From: DATAES01 sp036493595
GTDB lineage: Bacteria; Actinomycetota; Acidimicrobiia; Acidimicrobiales; JACDCH01
DNA: 64,000 nt
Assembly (NCBI GenBank): GCA_036493595.1
Contig: DASXPN010000008.1
Location: forward strand, 62,001-126,000
Direction of reading: 5' to 3'
A program made the translations under genes and the position numbers. This document shows positions 16,989 through 25,680 of the stretch, one piece after another (position 1 is the stretch's first letter; the number at the start of each line of letters is the position of its first letter). The notes beneath the pieces were generated by a model that saw only the letters and a list, made by a program, of their open reading frames with translations, was not told where the DNA came from and did no database searches.

Positions 16989-18080
16989 TCAGCCCGTGAT
17001 GGTCCCGCCGCCAATTGGCACGAGCTCCACCCACGTCCGGCCCGGTGTCAGCTTCACGGGTGTCCCGGCCTTGTCGGTGTAGACAGGGGCGGCGTCGGGC
17101 GCCGACTTCGCCCAGTTGCCGTCGACCATCATCCCGTTGGTCAGGATCCAGCACGTCCCCGTCCCGACGAGATCGGCCTCGGGCACCGGCGCACCGCTCA
17201 CGTCCACGAGACCGGTGTCGTGGTAGGAGACGAACTGCACGATCACGTTCTGCGGCGTGATCTGCGCGCCCGACTCGTCGACGTGAGGGCTGCCCTTCTG
17301 GTCACGGGCGAATCCCGCGGCGCCCGCGTCCCACGTGTAGTCGATCGGCGCGGATCCCGCGCCGCCGCCGAACACGAGATGGACCGAACCGATCGGAGTC
17401 GCGCTCGGCGCGAGCGCGTCGCCCGCGGCGCGGTACGGGAACAGCGGGCTCGGCGGCGCGGCGCCGGCCGGCGTGAGCGAGTACAGCCCAGCGGTCGACG
17501 AGTACAAGTTGTGCGGCGCGACATGACCGTTGTCGTTGCGGCGCTCGTACACCTCGCTGTGCGCGTCGTAGCCGACGTCGATGAGCGGCGAATTGTGGAT
17601 GAGGTCGGTGAACACGGCGTTGGCGCCCGACCACGCGAACAGCGGACGGTTCAGCGGGCTGAACACGGCGACGTCGGTGCTGCGCGCCGATCGCACCGGG
17701 CCGACGGGATCGGCGTCTGTCGACTGGAAGACCGCGGCCAGCCGGGTGACGCTGCCTTCGACCATCTCCTCGTACACCACGTCGGCTTGGTTGAGCCCGG
17801 CCTGCGGCCGCGCCTGGTTGGCGGCGTTGGACCCGTCGGCGTTGTCGATCTTCACCACCAGCGCAGGGCGCGCGAGGTTGGTGGGATCGGTCGCCGGCAG
17901 CCCCGTGAGGGGGAACGCCGGGACGGGCGCGGTTGTCGTCGTGGCGACCGTGGTCGAGGTGGTCGTCGTGGTCGTGGTCGCCGCTTGCTTCTTCTTGCCG
18001 CCGCACGCCGCGGCGAGCAACAGCACGACCGCGGCAAGCGCGAGGAGACGGCGGCGGTTGGTGGACGAGACGGTCGTCAA
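16989..18080 (-). CDS. DUF3048-family lipoprotein (YerB-like)
   Basis: A 363-residue predicted lipoprotein. The N-terminus has a basic stretch, a hydrophobic core and a lipobox ending LLAAAC. A Thr-rich linker (about residues 35-55) follows, then a DUF3048 domain with RPALVVKIDNADGSNAANQA, GLNQADVVYEEMVEG, the GPVRSARSTD motif and a Gly-rich C-terminus. The function of the family is unknown; an outer-face or cell-wall role is likely from the lipobox. I chose the TTG start at 18078-18080, which overlaps the htpX stop (TTGA). There is no ATG or GTG close by. Confidence 0.8.
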   Translation of the reverse strand: MTTVSSTNRRRLLALAAVVLLLAAACGGKKKQAATTTTTTTSTTVATTTTAPVPAFPLTGLPATDPTNLARPALVVKIDNADGSNAANQARPQAGLNQADVVYEEMVEGSVTRLAAVFQSTDADPVGPVRSARSTDVAVFSPLNRPLFAWSGANAVFTDLIHNSPLIDVGYDAHSEVYERRNDNGHVAPHNLYSSTAGLYSLTPAGAAPPSPLFPYRAAGDALAPSATPIGSVHLVFGGGAGSAPIDYTWDAGAAGFARDQKGSPHVDESGAQITPQNVIVQFVSYHDTGLVDVSGAPVPEADLVGTGTCWILTNGMMVDGNWAKSAPDAAPVYTDKAGTPVKLTPGRTWVELVPIGGGTITG

Positions 18081-18985
18081 AGCTCTCTCAGCGCCGCAAT
18101 GCGGTCGTCGAGGGGCGGGTGGGTGTCGAACAGTCGGTTGAGGCGAGACAGCCGGCCCTCTTCGCGTTGCGTCGGCATCGGTTGTTCGATCCAGAGATGG
18201 GCGGTGGCGCGTGAGTGCGCGTGCACCACCGTCTGGTCGTCGCGCAGCTTCTCGAGCGCAGAGATCAACCCCGGCGGGTAGCGGGTGAGCTCGACACCGG
18301 ACATGTCGGCCAGCGACTCGCGCCGGCGGCTCACGGCGAACTGCATCAGTTGCGCGATCAAGGGGGCGAGTATGAGGAGGGCGAAGCCGAACAGGGCGAG
18401 GATCGCTTGGGGACCACCGCCGTTGTTGTTGTCGTTGCGGTTGCGCCCGCCGCCCCACCACAGCATGCGGATGCCGAGATCGGCAGCGAGCGCGATGAAT
18501 CCGACCATCGTGACCGCCAGCGTGGAGACGAGGATGTCGTAGTTCTTGATGTGACTGAGCTCATGCGCGACCACCCCTTCGAGCTCGATGCGATTCATCT
18601 TGTCGAGCAATCCCGTCGTGACCGCGATCGCCGCGTGTTTGGGATCACGCCCCGTGGCGAACGCGTTCGGCGCGACGTCGTCGATGATGTACACGCGGGG
18701 CTTGGGCAAGCCGGCCGCGATGCAGAGTCCTTCGACGATGTTGTGCAACCGCGCGTACTCGACGGGATCGGCGGGACGCGCCCGGCTCATCGCGAGCGCG
18801 ACCGAGTCCGACTTCCAGTAGGCGACGAACGACGTGCCGATGGCGACGACGAGCGCGATGACGACACCGATGATGCCGAACTGCAGCAACGCGCTGAGGA
18901 CGGCCGCGACGAGGATGGCGAGCAGCACGAAGGCTGCAATCAGCAGCGCGGACCGTCGTTTGTTGGAGGTGACCTGGTCGTACAG
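18077..18985 (-). CDS. htpX: HtpX-like membrane zinc metalloprotease, apparent CTG start
   Basis: A 302-residue membrane protease for quality control of misfolded membrane proteins. It has the zinc motif VVAHELSHIKNYD, two N-terminal helices, two further hydrophobic segments and RRRESLADMSG with the third zinc ligand. The first canonical start is GTG at 18928. However, the upstream codons read LYDQVTSNKRRSALLIAAF, which matches the family's usual M-Y-(E/D)-Q-I/V-x-x-N-K-R start. No ATG, GTG or TTG lies between that point and the TAA 33 bases upstream, which is also the lemA stop. I therefore place the start at CTG 18983-18985. It is paired with lemA, as in many bacteria. Confidence 0.88.
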   Translation of the reverse strand: MYDQVTSNKRRSALLIAAFVLLAILVAAVLSALLQFGIIGVVIALVVAIGTSFVAYWKSDSVALAMSRARPADPVEYARLHNIVEGLCIAAGLPKPRVYIIDDVAPNAFATGRDPKHAAIAVTTGLLDKMNRIELEGVVAHELSHIKNYDILVSTLAVTMVGFIALAADLGIRMLWWGGGRNRNDNNNGGGPQAILALFGFALLILAPLIAQLMQFAVSRRRESLADMSGVELTRYPPGLISALEKLRDDQTVVHAHSRATAHLWIEQPMPTQREEGRLSRLNRLFDTHPPLDDRIAALREL

Positions 18986-19015
18986 GGTTGGGGGTTCCGG
19001 ATTCTCGAAGAGGGG

Positions 19016-19612
19016 TTACTGCTGCGGCGCTTGACCGGTGGCGCCAGTGGCGGGAGGCGTGTCGAACGAGACCTGCACGGGCTCACGGGCCTGCTCGTCG
19101 ATCTCGAAGTATTCGCGCGGCGTGAAGTTCATCGCGCCGGCGACGACGACCGCGGGGAAGGTCTGGATCTTGGTGTTGTACTTCTGAACGGTGTCGTTAT
19201 AGAACTGCCGCGCATAGGCGATACGGCTCTCGGTGCTGGTCAACTCCTCTTGCAACTCTGAGAAGTTCTGGTTCGCCTTCAGGTCGGGATAGGCCTCGGA
19301 CAGCGCGAACAACGACTTCAGTGCGCCGCTGATCATGTTCTCCGCTTGCGCCTGCTGCGCGGGACCCTGCGCGTTCACCGCCATGTTGCGGGCCTGGATG
19401 ACGGCTTCGAGCGTGGTCTTCTCGTGGGACGCATAGCCCTTCACCGTCTCCACGAGGTTCGGGATCAGGTCATAGCGCCGCTTCAGCTGCACGTCGATCT
19501 GCGACCAGGCGTTGTCGACCCGGTTGCGCAGCTTCACCACGCCGTTGAAGGTGAAGATGACGAACAAGACGACGATGACGACCAAGACCAACACAATGAT
19601 GAGTGCGATCAC
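19016..19612 (-). CDS. lemA: LemA family protein
   Basis: A 198-residue protein with one N-terminal membrane helix (about residues 2-24). The LemA-type helical bundle follows, with FNGVVKLRNRVDNAWSQIDV, the QLKRRYDLIPNLVETVKGYA signature and the YNDTVQKYNTKIQTFPAVVV segment. LemA proteins accompany HtpX proteases, but their biochemical role is unsettled. It is the first gene of the lemA-htpX-DUF3048-pdxS run, so the promoter should lie in 19613-20123. Confidence 0.92.
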   Translation of the reverse strand: MIALIIVLVLVVIVVLFVIFTFNGVVKLRNRVDNAWSQIDVQLKRRYDLIPNLVETVKGYASHEKTTLEAVIQARNMAVNAQGPAQQAQAENMISGALKSLFALSEAYPDLKANQNFSELQEELTSTESRIAYARQFYNDTVQKYNTKIQTFPAVVVAGAMNFTPREYFEIDEQAREPVQVSFDTPPATGATGQAPQQ

Positions 19613-19655
19613 GCCGTCATCGTAACGACCTCACCACACCAGGTCCGCCCCCCCG

Positions 19656-19745
19656 CTCGCGCCCCCACCTCGCGCCCCCCATCTCGCGCCCCACCTCGCG
19701 CCCCCCACCTCGCGCCCCCCACCTCGCAGCCCGCGCCCCCCGCTC
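19656..19745. repeat. Low-complexity tandem tract, CTCGCGCCCCCCAC-like units
   Basis: About six imperfect tandem units of 12 to 14 bases (CTCGCGCCCCCCAC and variants) lie 40 to 130 bases upstream of the lemA start. One strand is almost free of G outside the CGCG core; the other is rich in G-runs. Length variation between strains is expected from its structure. The opposite strand has several GGGG runs that could form a G-quadruplex. Confidence 0.75.
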
Positions 19746-19796
19746 GCCGCCGTCGCCCTCCCCGTCCGCGGCCCGTCGCCCTCGTTGCCGCACATT

Positions 19797-19840
19797 GTCG
19801 ACTCACCCACCGGAACGCGTGGCTCAGCCGACACACAATC
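19797..19840 (+). repeat. Dispersed intergenic repeat, copy A
   Basis: This element begins GTCGACTCACCCACCGG and ends GCCGACACACAATC. It is preceded by CCGCACATT. It aligns with copy B 62 bases further on and, in inverted orientation, with a diverged copy at 52501-52553, including the CCGCACATT flank. It lies in a gene-free region. Confidence 0.6.
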
Positions 19841-19858
19841 GGGACGTCCTCGATCCGT

Positions 19859-19901
19859 GTCGACTCAACCACGCCGCGCGTGGCTTGGCCGACCCAGAAC
19901 C
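19859..19901 (+). repeat. Dispersed intergenic repeat, copy B
   Basis: This copy matches the element at 52574-52616 at 37 of 43 positions. The core is CAACCACGCCGCGCGTGGC, where CCACG and CGTGG can form a short stem, followed by GCCGACCCAGAAC. One base change in the loop between the copies leaves the stem intact. Confidence 0.7.
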
Positions 19902-19934
19902 GCGTGGGGCAAGGGCGACCACTGTGCGCCTGGG

Positions 19935-19976
19935 CGGAAAAACGACAGGAGGGGCCTGCTGGAGTAGGCCCCTCCT
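19935..19976 (-). terminator. Intrinsic terminator of the pgsA-patA-pimA unit
   Basis: On the minus strand an 11-base perfect stem (AGGAGGGGCCT / AGGCCCCTCCT, at 19947-19957 and 19966-19976) with an 8-base loop is followed by GTCGTTTTT. This is a classical GC stem plus T-run. It lies about 150 bases beyond the pimA stop and would end that transcript before the lemA promoter region. Confidence 0.75.
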
Positions 19977-20123
19977 CGTCGTGTTGCCCCCGTTGCTGCG
20001 AATGGTGCGGTGTCGAAGTGTTGTGTTGTTGTGGTCGCACTGGGTGGTGGTTGCACAATGCGGCAAAAGCGGGCTTTCGCCTATGGCCCAAGTGGGCGAT
20101 TTTTCCCCGTCGAATCGGACTAG

Positions 20124-21188
20124 TCAGAGCCGCTCGTACAGCTCGAGGTACCGATCGGCGAGGTTGTCCATGGAGAACTCCTCGGCCCGCTGCTGTGCCG
20201 ACGTGACCAGGGAGTCCGCGCACGACCGGTCGCGGATCACTTCGCACAACGCCGCGGAGAGTGCACGGACGTCACCGGGAGGGACGAGGATGGCGTCGGC
20301 CCCCGACCGGGCCACGTTGCGGTAGCCGTCGAGATCGCTCGCCACCACCGGCGTCTGGGCTGCCATCGCCTCGAGCAACACCACGCCGAAGGACTCGCCC
20401 CGCAACGACGGCGCGCAGAAGACGTCCGCGCCCCGCATGCGCGAGGCCTTCTCCTCCTCGCCGATGCGGCCGAGCCACTCGATGCGAGGGTCGCCAGCGT
20501 TGGCGGCCTGCAGCGTGGCCGTGTCCGGGCCGTCGCCCGCGATCCAGACCCGGATGTCGGCCGGCAGGTGCTGCAACGCGGCGAGGAGGACGTCGACCCC
20601 TTTGCGGGGCTCGTGGCGTCCGACGAAGAACACGGTCGGACGATCGGTCGGCCACGGAGCGGCCTTGGCGAATCGATCGATCTCGATGCCGTTGAAGAGC
20701 AAGGTGTACTCGCCGCCGAGTGCGCTGTGCGCCATCTCCTGCGCGGCTTCGGACACCGCACACCGATGATCGAGGCGGCCGGCCAACCATCGCAGCGCGG
20801 GCGTGAGATAGCGGTACGCGGCACTCTCCCCGGCGGCGTGGAACGTGCCGATCATGGGGGCGTTGCGGAACAGGATCGACGTCATCGTCGGCCCGGGCAC
20901 GAGCGGCTCGTGCAGGTGCACGACGTCGAACGCTTCGTCACGCAAGGCGCGGATCGTGCGGAGCTGACATGAAGGGTCGGGCGCGATCGGTGCCACCGAC
21001 CCGTTTGCCGCCGTCGGGATCGACCGGCCGAGCGGTGTCACACCGGCATCGGGTGGTGGCGCGTCGCACGGACCGAGGACGCGGGCGTCATGGCCGGCGT
21101 GCCGCAACGAGCGGGCCAGCCCGAGCACTTGCGCCTGTACGCCTCCCGGAGTGGTGAGGCTGTAGGGGCAGACGAGCCCGACCCTCAC
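20124..21188 (-). CDS. pimA: Phosphatidylinositol alpha-mannosyltransferase PimA-like (GT4)
   Basis: A 354-residue cytoplasmic GT-B glycosyltransferase. It begins RVGLVCPYSLTTPGGVQAQV, which is typical of PimA, and carries the donor-binding FFVGRHEPRKGVDVLLAAL and RGESFGVVLLEAMAAQTPVV segments. PimA adds the first mannose from GDP-mannose to phosphatidylinositol. The GTG start has GAGG just upstream. Gene order pgsA-patA-pimA on one strand supports the assignment. Confidence 0.9.
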   Translation of the reverse strand: MRVGLVCPYSLTTPGGVQAQVLGLARSLRHAGHDARVLGPCDAPPPDAGVTPLGRSIPTAANGSVAPIAPDPSCQLRTIRALRDEAFDVVHLHEPLVPGPTMTSILFRNAPMIGTFHAAGESAAYRYLTPALRWLAGRLDHRCAVSEAAQEMAHSALGGEYTLLFNGIEIDRFAKAAPWPTDRPTVFFVGRHEPRKGVDVLLAALQHLPADIRVWIAGDGPDTATLQAANAGDPRIEWLGRIGEEEKASRMRGADVFCAPSLRGESFGVVLLEAMAAQTPVVASDLDGYRNVARSGADAILVPPGDVRALSAALCEVIRDRSCADSLVTSAQQRAEEFSMDNLADRYLELYERL

Positions 21189-21231
21189 GACCTCAACCGT
21201 ACTTCCCGCACGCGACCGGGCCGAAGTGCGC

Positions 21232-22209
21232 TCAGCGCACGCCACCCGATGCGCGGCTCCAGCCCGGGTCACTCGGCCAGTTCGGTTGCAGCAGATGCCA
21301 CTGCTCGGGCGCGGCCCGGACCAGCGCCTCGAGCTCGCGGGCGATCGTCTGGGTGACGCGCGTGACGTCGTCGCGCAATCGGCCTTCACGCACGGCCGGA
21401 ATGGGAGGGCGCACGACGCCGAGATGATCGTGGCGCCGGAAGTACACCGCCACCGGCAGCAGTGGCGCACCGGTCCGCAGCGCGAGGGTGGCCGGTCCCC
21501 CGGGCAGGAAGGTCCGCTCTCCGAAGAACTCGACCTCGACCCCACCGTCGCCGCCGATGTAGCGATCGCACAGGAGGCACACCACGTGATTGGCGCGCAG
21601 CGCCCGCACCACATCGGTGCCGGCGTCGGGCCCGAGCGGGATCACGTGCATCCCGAAGGCTCGGCGCAGGTCGGCGAACCACTCGAATACCTCGGGCGGC
21701 TCGAGCGTCTCGACGACGACGCTCACCGGCCGACGCTGCACCTCGGCCAGCCAGAACCCCGCCCACTCCCATCCACCGAGATGGGGGATGGCGAGGAGGA
21801 CCCCCTTGCCGGCCGCGAGTCCCTCCTCGAGGTGGTTGTAGCCGCGGTACGACATGCCGGCGTCGAGCACCTCGGGGCTCGTACCCGGGAGTCGCAGCGA
21901 TTCGGCCCAGTACCGCGCGTACGACTCGAACGTGGCGGCGACCGCGCGGCGCAGGGCGACACCGCGGAAGTTCGGACCGTGGACTCGCCGCAGGTTGCGC
22001 TCCACCTGCCCGCGGCGTTGCGTCGCGATCTGCGAGATCCCGAACCCTGCAAGACGGGCGGACACCTCGGCCGCGGGTTGCGGGACGACACGCGCCACCG
22101 CAGAGCCGAGCTTGAACGCCGTGAGCGTGGGATCGGTCAACGAGTTGCGTGCGGTCGCCGGTGTCGCATCCGGGTGGCGCAGGTCAGTGCGCTCGGCGTC
22201 GAGCCTCAC
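21232..22209 (-). CDS. patA: Phosphatidylinositol mannoside acyltransferase (LpxL/HtrB-type)
   Basis: About 325 residues, of the lauroyl/myristoyl acyltransferase family. The H-x4-E active-site motif is AIPHLGGWEWAGFW, followed by the ALRANHVVCLLCDRYIGGDG and PGGPATLALRTGAPLLPV segments. Between pgsA and pimA it most likely acylates a mannose of PIM1 or PIM2. The start is uncertain. GTG 22209 gives a 26-base overlap with pgsA; GTG 22251 gives a longer overlap; TTG 22140 gives none. Confidence 0.85.
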   Translation of the reverse strand: MRLDAERTDLRHPDATPATARNSLTDPTLTAFKLGSAVARVVPQPAAEVSARLAGFGISQIATQRRGQVERNLRRVHGPNFRGVALRRAVAATFESYARYWAESLRLPGTSPEVLDAGMSYRGYNHLEEGLAAGKGVLLAIPHLGGWEWAGFWLAEVQRRPVSVVVETLEPPEVFEWFADLRRAFGMHVIPLGPDAGTDVVRALRANHVVCLLCDRYIGGDGGVEVEFFGERTFLPGGPATLALRTGAPLLPVAVYFRRHDHLGVVRPPIPAVREGRLRDDVTRVTQTIARELEALVRAAPEQWHLLQPNWPSDPGWSRASGGVR

Positions 22210-22885
22210 GCGCGGCCGCCCACCGCTCTCGGCGCCCGCGGCTGCGCTCACTCACACGCGACACACGTCGCGATCCCCAGCGCGCATGCTGCGGGCGCGG
22301 GCGCGGGCTCGGGGCTTGCTTCCACACGAGCACGAACCGCTGCACTGCCGTGAACGCGGTGAGCACGAGCATCACCCACAGGACCGTGATCAGCAGTCCC
22401 TCGAACAGCAGACCGATGGCGAGCGCGATCAACCGCTCGGCTCGCTCCATGATCCCGCCGCGTGCATCGAACCCGAGCGACTCCGCCTTGGCCCGCTCGT
22501 AGGAGATCAGCATCGACATGCCGAGCACCGCCAGCGGGAGGATGGCGATGTGGCCGCCGTACTGATCCTCCAGGTACCACGCGATGCCGCCGAGCAGTAG
22601 CGCGTCGCTCACGCGATCGGCGACCGAGTCGAAGAACGCTCCCCTCGGCGACGCCGTGTTGGATGCCTTGGCGACCGCACCGTCGAGCACGTCGGGCACC
22701 GCGGTGAGTAGCAGGAGGATGAAGCCGAGCCGGAGCGCGCCGTTCGCGATCGCGACGGCAGCACCGACCGCCATCACGATGCCGAGCAACGTGAGGTGGT
22801 CAGCGGTGATGCCGCTGCGCTTCAGGTTGGCGCCGACCGGGCGGAGACGCTGCTCCACGCTCGGCCGCAGCCGCTTGTCGAACAT
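22184..22885 (-). CDS. pgsA: Phosphatidylinositol phosphate synthase (CDP-alcohol phosphatidyltransferase)
   Basis: A 233-residue membrane enzyme. The CDP-alcohol motif is complete: DVLDGAVAKASNTASPRG followed by AFFDSVADRVSD. The C-terminal 35 residues are very Arg-rich, possibly cytoplasmic. In this gene order it would join CDP-diacylglycerol and inositol 1-phosphate. The ATG at 22883-22885 has a GGGAG ribosome-binding site. It is divergent from the EF-G2 gene. Confidence 0.88.
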   Translation of the reverse strand: MFDKRLRPSVEQRLRPVGANLKRSGITADHLTLLGIVMAVGAAVAIANGALRLGFILLLLTAVPDVLDGAVAKASNTASPRGAFFDSVADRVSDALLLGGIAWYLEDQYGGHIAILPLAVLGMSMLISYERAKAESLGFDARGGIMERAERLIALAIGLLFEGLLITVLWVMLVLTAFTAVQRFVLVWKQAPSPRPRPQHARWGSRRVSRVSERSRGRRERWAAAREARRRAH

Positions 22886-23080
22886 TCGGGAACTCCCGCG
22901 AATCGGGGTGCGAACTGCACGGAACGCTACCAGCGGGGCTCCCGAACGAGCGACATGGCGGCCACCTGCCCGCAGGGCCGGGTCACGCGTCCCATCGCCC
23001 CCCACGAGCGTTGGCCGCAGCCGACCGGTCTGGATGTAGCGTCACCGCACGACCAATCGAGTCTTTGGGGGGCAATCGAC

Positions 23081-25150
23081 TTGAAGGGCTTTCCACCCGA
23101 GAAGATCCGCAATGTCGCACTCGTAGGCCATGGCGGGTCGGGAAAGACGACGCTGGCCGAGGCGCTGCTGCACTGTGCCGGCGCCATCACCAGGGTCGGG
23201 AGGGTCGAAGACGGCACCACCGTCATGGACTTCGACCCCGAGGAGCAGAAGCGGGGCCTGTCGCTGTCGCTCGCGCTCGCGCCCTTCGAGTGGCAGGACT
23301 ACAAGGTCAACCTCATCGACTGTCCCGGCTACGCGGACTTCATCGGTGACGTGCAGGCCGCGCTACGGGTGGTCGATCTCGCGGTGTTCGTGGTCAGCGC
23401 GGTCGAGGGTGTCGAGGTCCAGACGTACGCGACGTGGAAGCTCGCGGCGCAACTCGGGGTTCCCCGGATGGTCTTCGTCAACAAGCTCGACCGTGAGCGC
23501 GCCAGCTTCGAACGCACGCTCGAGCAGTTGCGCGATCGGTTCGGTGCCGGTGTCGCACCACTCGAGCTGCCGATCGGCGAGGAGACCGCGTTCCGCGGCG
23601 TGGCCGACCTGCTCTCCGACACCGCCTACTTCTACGAGGGCGGCTCGTCGACCCATGGCGAAGTGCCGGACGATCTGGCCGATCTCGAGCACCAGGTCCA
23701 CGACAATCTCGTCGAAGGAATCGTGGTGGCCGACGACGAGCAGCTCGAGCGCTACCTCGGCGGCGAGTCGATCTCCACCGAAGAGCTCGAGCACACGCTG
23801 GCGAAGGGCGTGGCAGAGGCGTCCGTGTTCCCGGTGGTGGTCGGCTCGGCCACGAACACGATCGCCATCGACCGCCTCGCCGACTTCATCTGCGAGATCG
23901 GTCCGTCGCCGGTCGACCGCCCTCCCGTCAGCGTCACCGCGGGCGACACCGAGGTCGATGTCGCACCGGATCCGAACGGCGACCCGCTGGCCTTCGTCTT
24001 CAAGACGATCGCCGACCCCTACGTCGGCCACATCTCGTTGTTCAAGGTGCTGTCGGGGACGATCCGCCCCGACGACCATCTCGCCAACTCGCGGTCCGGC
24101 ACCGACGAGCGGCTGCACGGTCTGTTCACCCTGCGGGGCAAGGAGCAAGTTCAGGTCGACGACGTGCCCGCCGGTGACATTGCCGCGGTCGCCAAGCTGG
24201 CCGCCACGGCGACGAGCGACACGCTCGCCCCCAAAGGCAAGCCGGTCGCCGTCGAACCCATCGCCAGCCCGCCGCCGGTGCTGGGCATCGCCATCCTGGC
24301 CCGCACGCAAGCGGACGAAGACAAGCTCGCCAACGCGCTGCACCGCTTACAGGAGGAAGACCAGTCGCTGGTCATCGATCGCAACGAGGAGACGAAGCAG
24401 ACCGTGCTCCGCGGGACGGGCGAAACCCACCTGCAGATCACGCTCGAGAAGCTCGCCCGCAAGTTCGGTGTCGACGTCGACACCGAGGACGTGCGGGTCC
24501 CCTACCGCGAGACGATCACCGGCTCCGCGCAGAACGTCGAAGGCAAGCACAAGAAGCAGTCCGGCGGTCATGGTCAGTTCGGCGTGTGCGTCATCAACAT
24601 CGAGCCACTCGAGCGCGGCGGCGGCTTCGAGTTCGTCGACAAGGTCGTCGGTGGCGCGATCGCGCGCGGCTACATCCCTGCGGTGCAGAAGGGTGTCGAG
24701 GAGACGATGCAGTCGGGCGGCGTGTTCGGGCATCCCGTGGTCGACGTGAAGGTCGAGTTGATCGACGGCAAGCAGCACGCGGTGGACTCCTCCGAGATGG
24801 CGTTCAAGATCGCGGGCCGCTTGGCGATCCGTGAGGCCATGGCGAAGGCGAACCCGGTGCTGCTCGAGCCGATCTCGTTGCTCGAGGTCACCGTGCCCGT
24901 CGAGTTCCAAGGCGACGTCATGGGTGATCTGAACGCGCGGCGCGGTCGCGTGCAGGGCACCGAGACGGCGGGCGACGGCGAGCAGACCGTCACCGCGCTG
25001 GTCCCGACGTCCGAGGTGATGCGCTACGCCATCGACCTGCGCTCGCTCACCGGTGGCCGCGGACGGTTCAGCGCCACGCACGATCATTACGACGTGCTGC
25101 CGGCGCATCTCGTCGACAAGGTCAAGCTGGAGACGAAGGACCAGGACTGA
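23081..25150 (+). CDS. fusA2: Elongation factor G-like GTPase (EF-G2)
   Basis: A 689-residue translational GTPase. G1 is GHGGSGKTT (about residues 16-24), G3 DCPGYADF, G4 NKLD, and domains II to V follow, including the GRGRFSATHDHYDVLP C-terminal segment. It belongs to the EF-G-like subgroup of actinobacteria, not the main fusA, which sits in the str operon. Its exact role is not settled. The TTG start was chosen because a GGGGGG run lies 9 bases upstream and homology starts at FPPEKIRNVALVGH. Confidence 0.9.
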   Translation: MKGFPPEKIRNVALVGHGGSGKTTLAEALLHCAGAITRVGRVEDGTTVMDFDPEEQKRGLSLSLALAPFEWQDYKVNLIDCPGYADFIGDVQAALRVVDLAVFVVSAVEGVEVQTYATWKLAAQLGVPRMVFVNKLDRERASFERTLEQLRDRFGAGVAPLELPIGEETAFRGVADLLSDTAYFYEGGSSTHGEVPDDLADLEHQVHDNLVEGIVVADDEQLERYLGGESISTEELEHTLAKGVAEASVFPVVVGSATNTIAIDRLADFICEIGPSPVDRPPVSVTAGDTEVDVAPDPNGDPLAFVFKTIADPYVGHISLFKVLSGTIRPDDHLANSRSGTDERLHGLFTLRGKEQVQVDDVPAGDIAAVAKLAATATSDTLAPKGKPVAVEPIASPPPVLGIAILARTQADEDKLANALHRLQEEDQSLVIDRNEETKQTVLRGTGETHLQITLEKLARKFGVDVDTEDVRVPYRETITGSAQNVEGKHKKQSGGHGQFGVCVINIEPLERGGGFEFVDKVVGGAIARGYIPAVQKGVEETMQSGGVFGHPVVDVKVELIDGKQHAVDSSEMAFKIAGRLAIREAMAKANPVLLEPISLLEVTVPVEFQGDVMGDLNARRGRVQGTETAGDGEQTVTALVPTSEVMRYAIDLRSLTGGRGRFSATHDHYDVLPAHLVDKVKLETKDQD

Positions 25151-25677
25151 TGCCGTGCGGCGAGTGCGGGTTCTCGCACGAGTCGCTGCGCATCGAGGAC
25201 GCTCCCAACGCGCTGCGCACGCTCGGGCCGCGCTATCGCGTCCCGCTGACGCGCGGCCTGAGGGACGAGGATCTCGACTCGCTCCTGCGCTCGCACCCGA
25301 TCGACGGCACGTGGTCCGCGCTGGAGTACGCGTGCCACATGCGCGACGTTCTCGCCATCCAGCGCGAGCGGCTCGAAATCGCTCGCTCACAGGACGGGTA
25401 CACACCGGATCCGATGCGACGGGAGGAGCGGGTGGTCGAGCTGCGCTACAACGAACAGCTCCCGGTCGAGGTGGCGGACGACCTCACCGCGAACGCCGAG
25501 ATCGTGGCCGGGTACGTGGAGACGTTCGGTCCGTCTGACTGGGAGCGCACGATGACGTACTTCTTTCCCGAACAAGCAGTCCGCCCATTGACGTGGGTGG
25601 TGCGCCACACCGTCCACGAAGGCGAGCACCACCTGCTCGACATCGGCCGCGTGCTGCGCGCGGCGCGAGGTCGATGA
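25150..25677 (+). CDS. DinB-like protein with N-terminal CxxC
   Basis: A 175-residue protein of the DinB/YfiT-like four-helix superfamily. Typical features are TWSALEYACHMRDVLAIQRER and a late WVVRHTVHEGEHHLLDIGR segment that carries the His residues used for metal binding. Unusually it begins with MPCGECGFSHES, a possible extra thiol or metal site. The ATG shares one base with the EF-G2 stop, and the next gene starts three bases after its own stop. Function unknown; mycothiol-linked chemistry is a reasonable guess. Confidence 0.7.
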   Translation: MPCGECGFSHESLRIEDAPNALRTLGPRYRVPLTRGLRDEDLDSLLRSHPIDGTWSALEYACHMRDVLAIQRERLEIARSQDGYTPDPMRREERVVELRYNEQLPVEVADDLTANAEIVAGYVETFGPSDWERTMTYFFPEQAVRPLTWVVRHTVHEGEHHLLDIGRVLRAARGR

Positions 25678-25680
25678 GCC

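Larger units (their letters stand above)
19613..20123. other. Gene-free region with repeats and terminator
   Basis: This 511-base region between lemA (leaving to the left) and pimA (arriving from the right) shows no convincing gene. From left to right it holds the presumed lemA promoter side, a C-rich low-complexity tract (19656-19745), two copies of a 43-base dispersed repeat, and an intrinsic terminator on the minus strand. From 19977 to 20123 I see only GT-rich sequence with a short stem near 20067-20086. Confidence 0.7.

Noticed and set aside
19788..19901. Possible CRISPR array from repeats near 19,800
   Set aside because: There are only two imperfect copies 62 bases apart, the same sequence occurs elsewhere, and there are no cas genes.
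20067..20086. Second terminator stem (GGCGAAAG / CTTTTGCC) after pimA
   Set aside because: The stem is short and not followed by T's; the stem at 19947-19976 is far better.
19785..20325. Several open frames on both strands in 19,609-20,325
   Set aside because: They cross the C-rich tract, repeats and the terminator, have skewed composition and no homology that I recognise.
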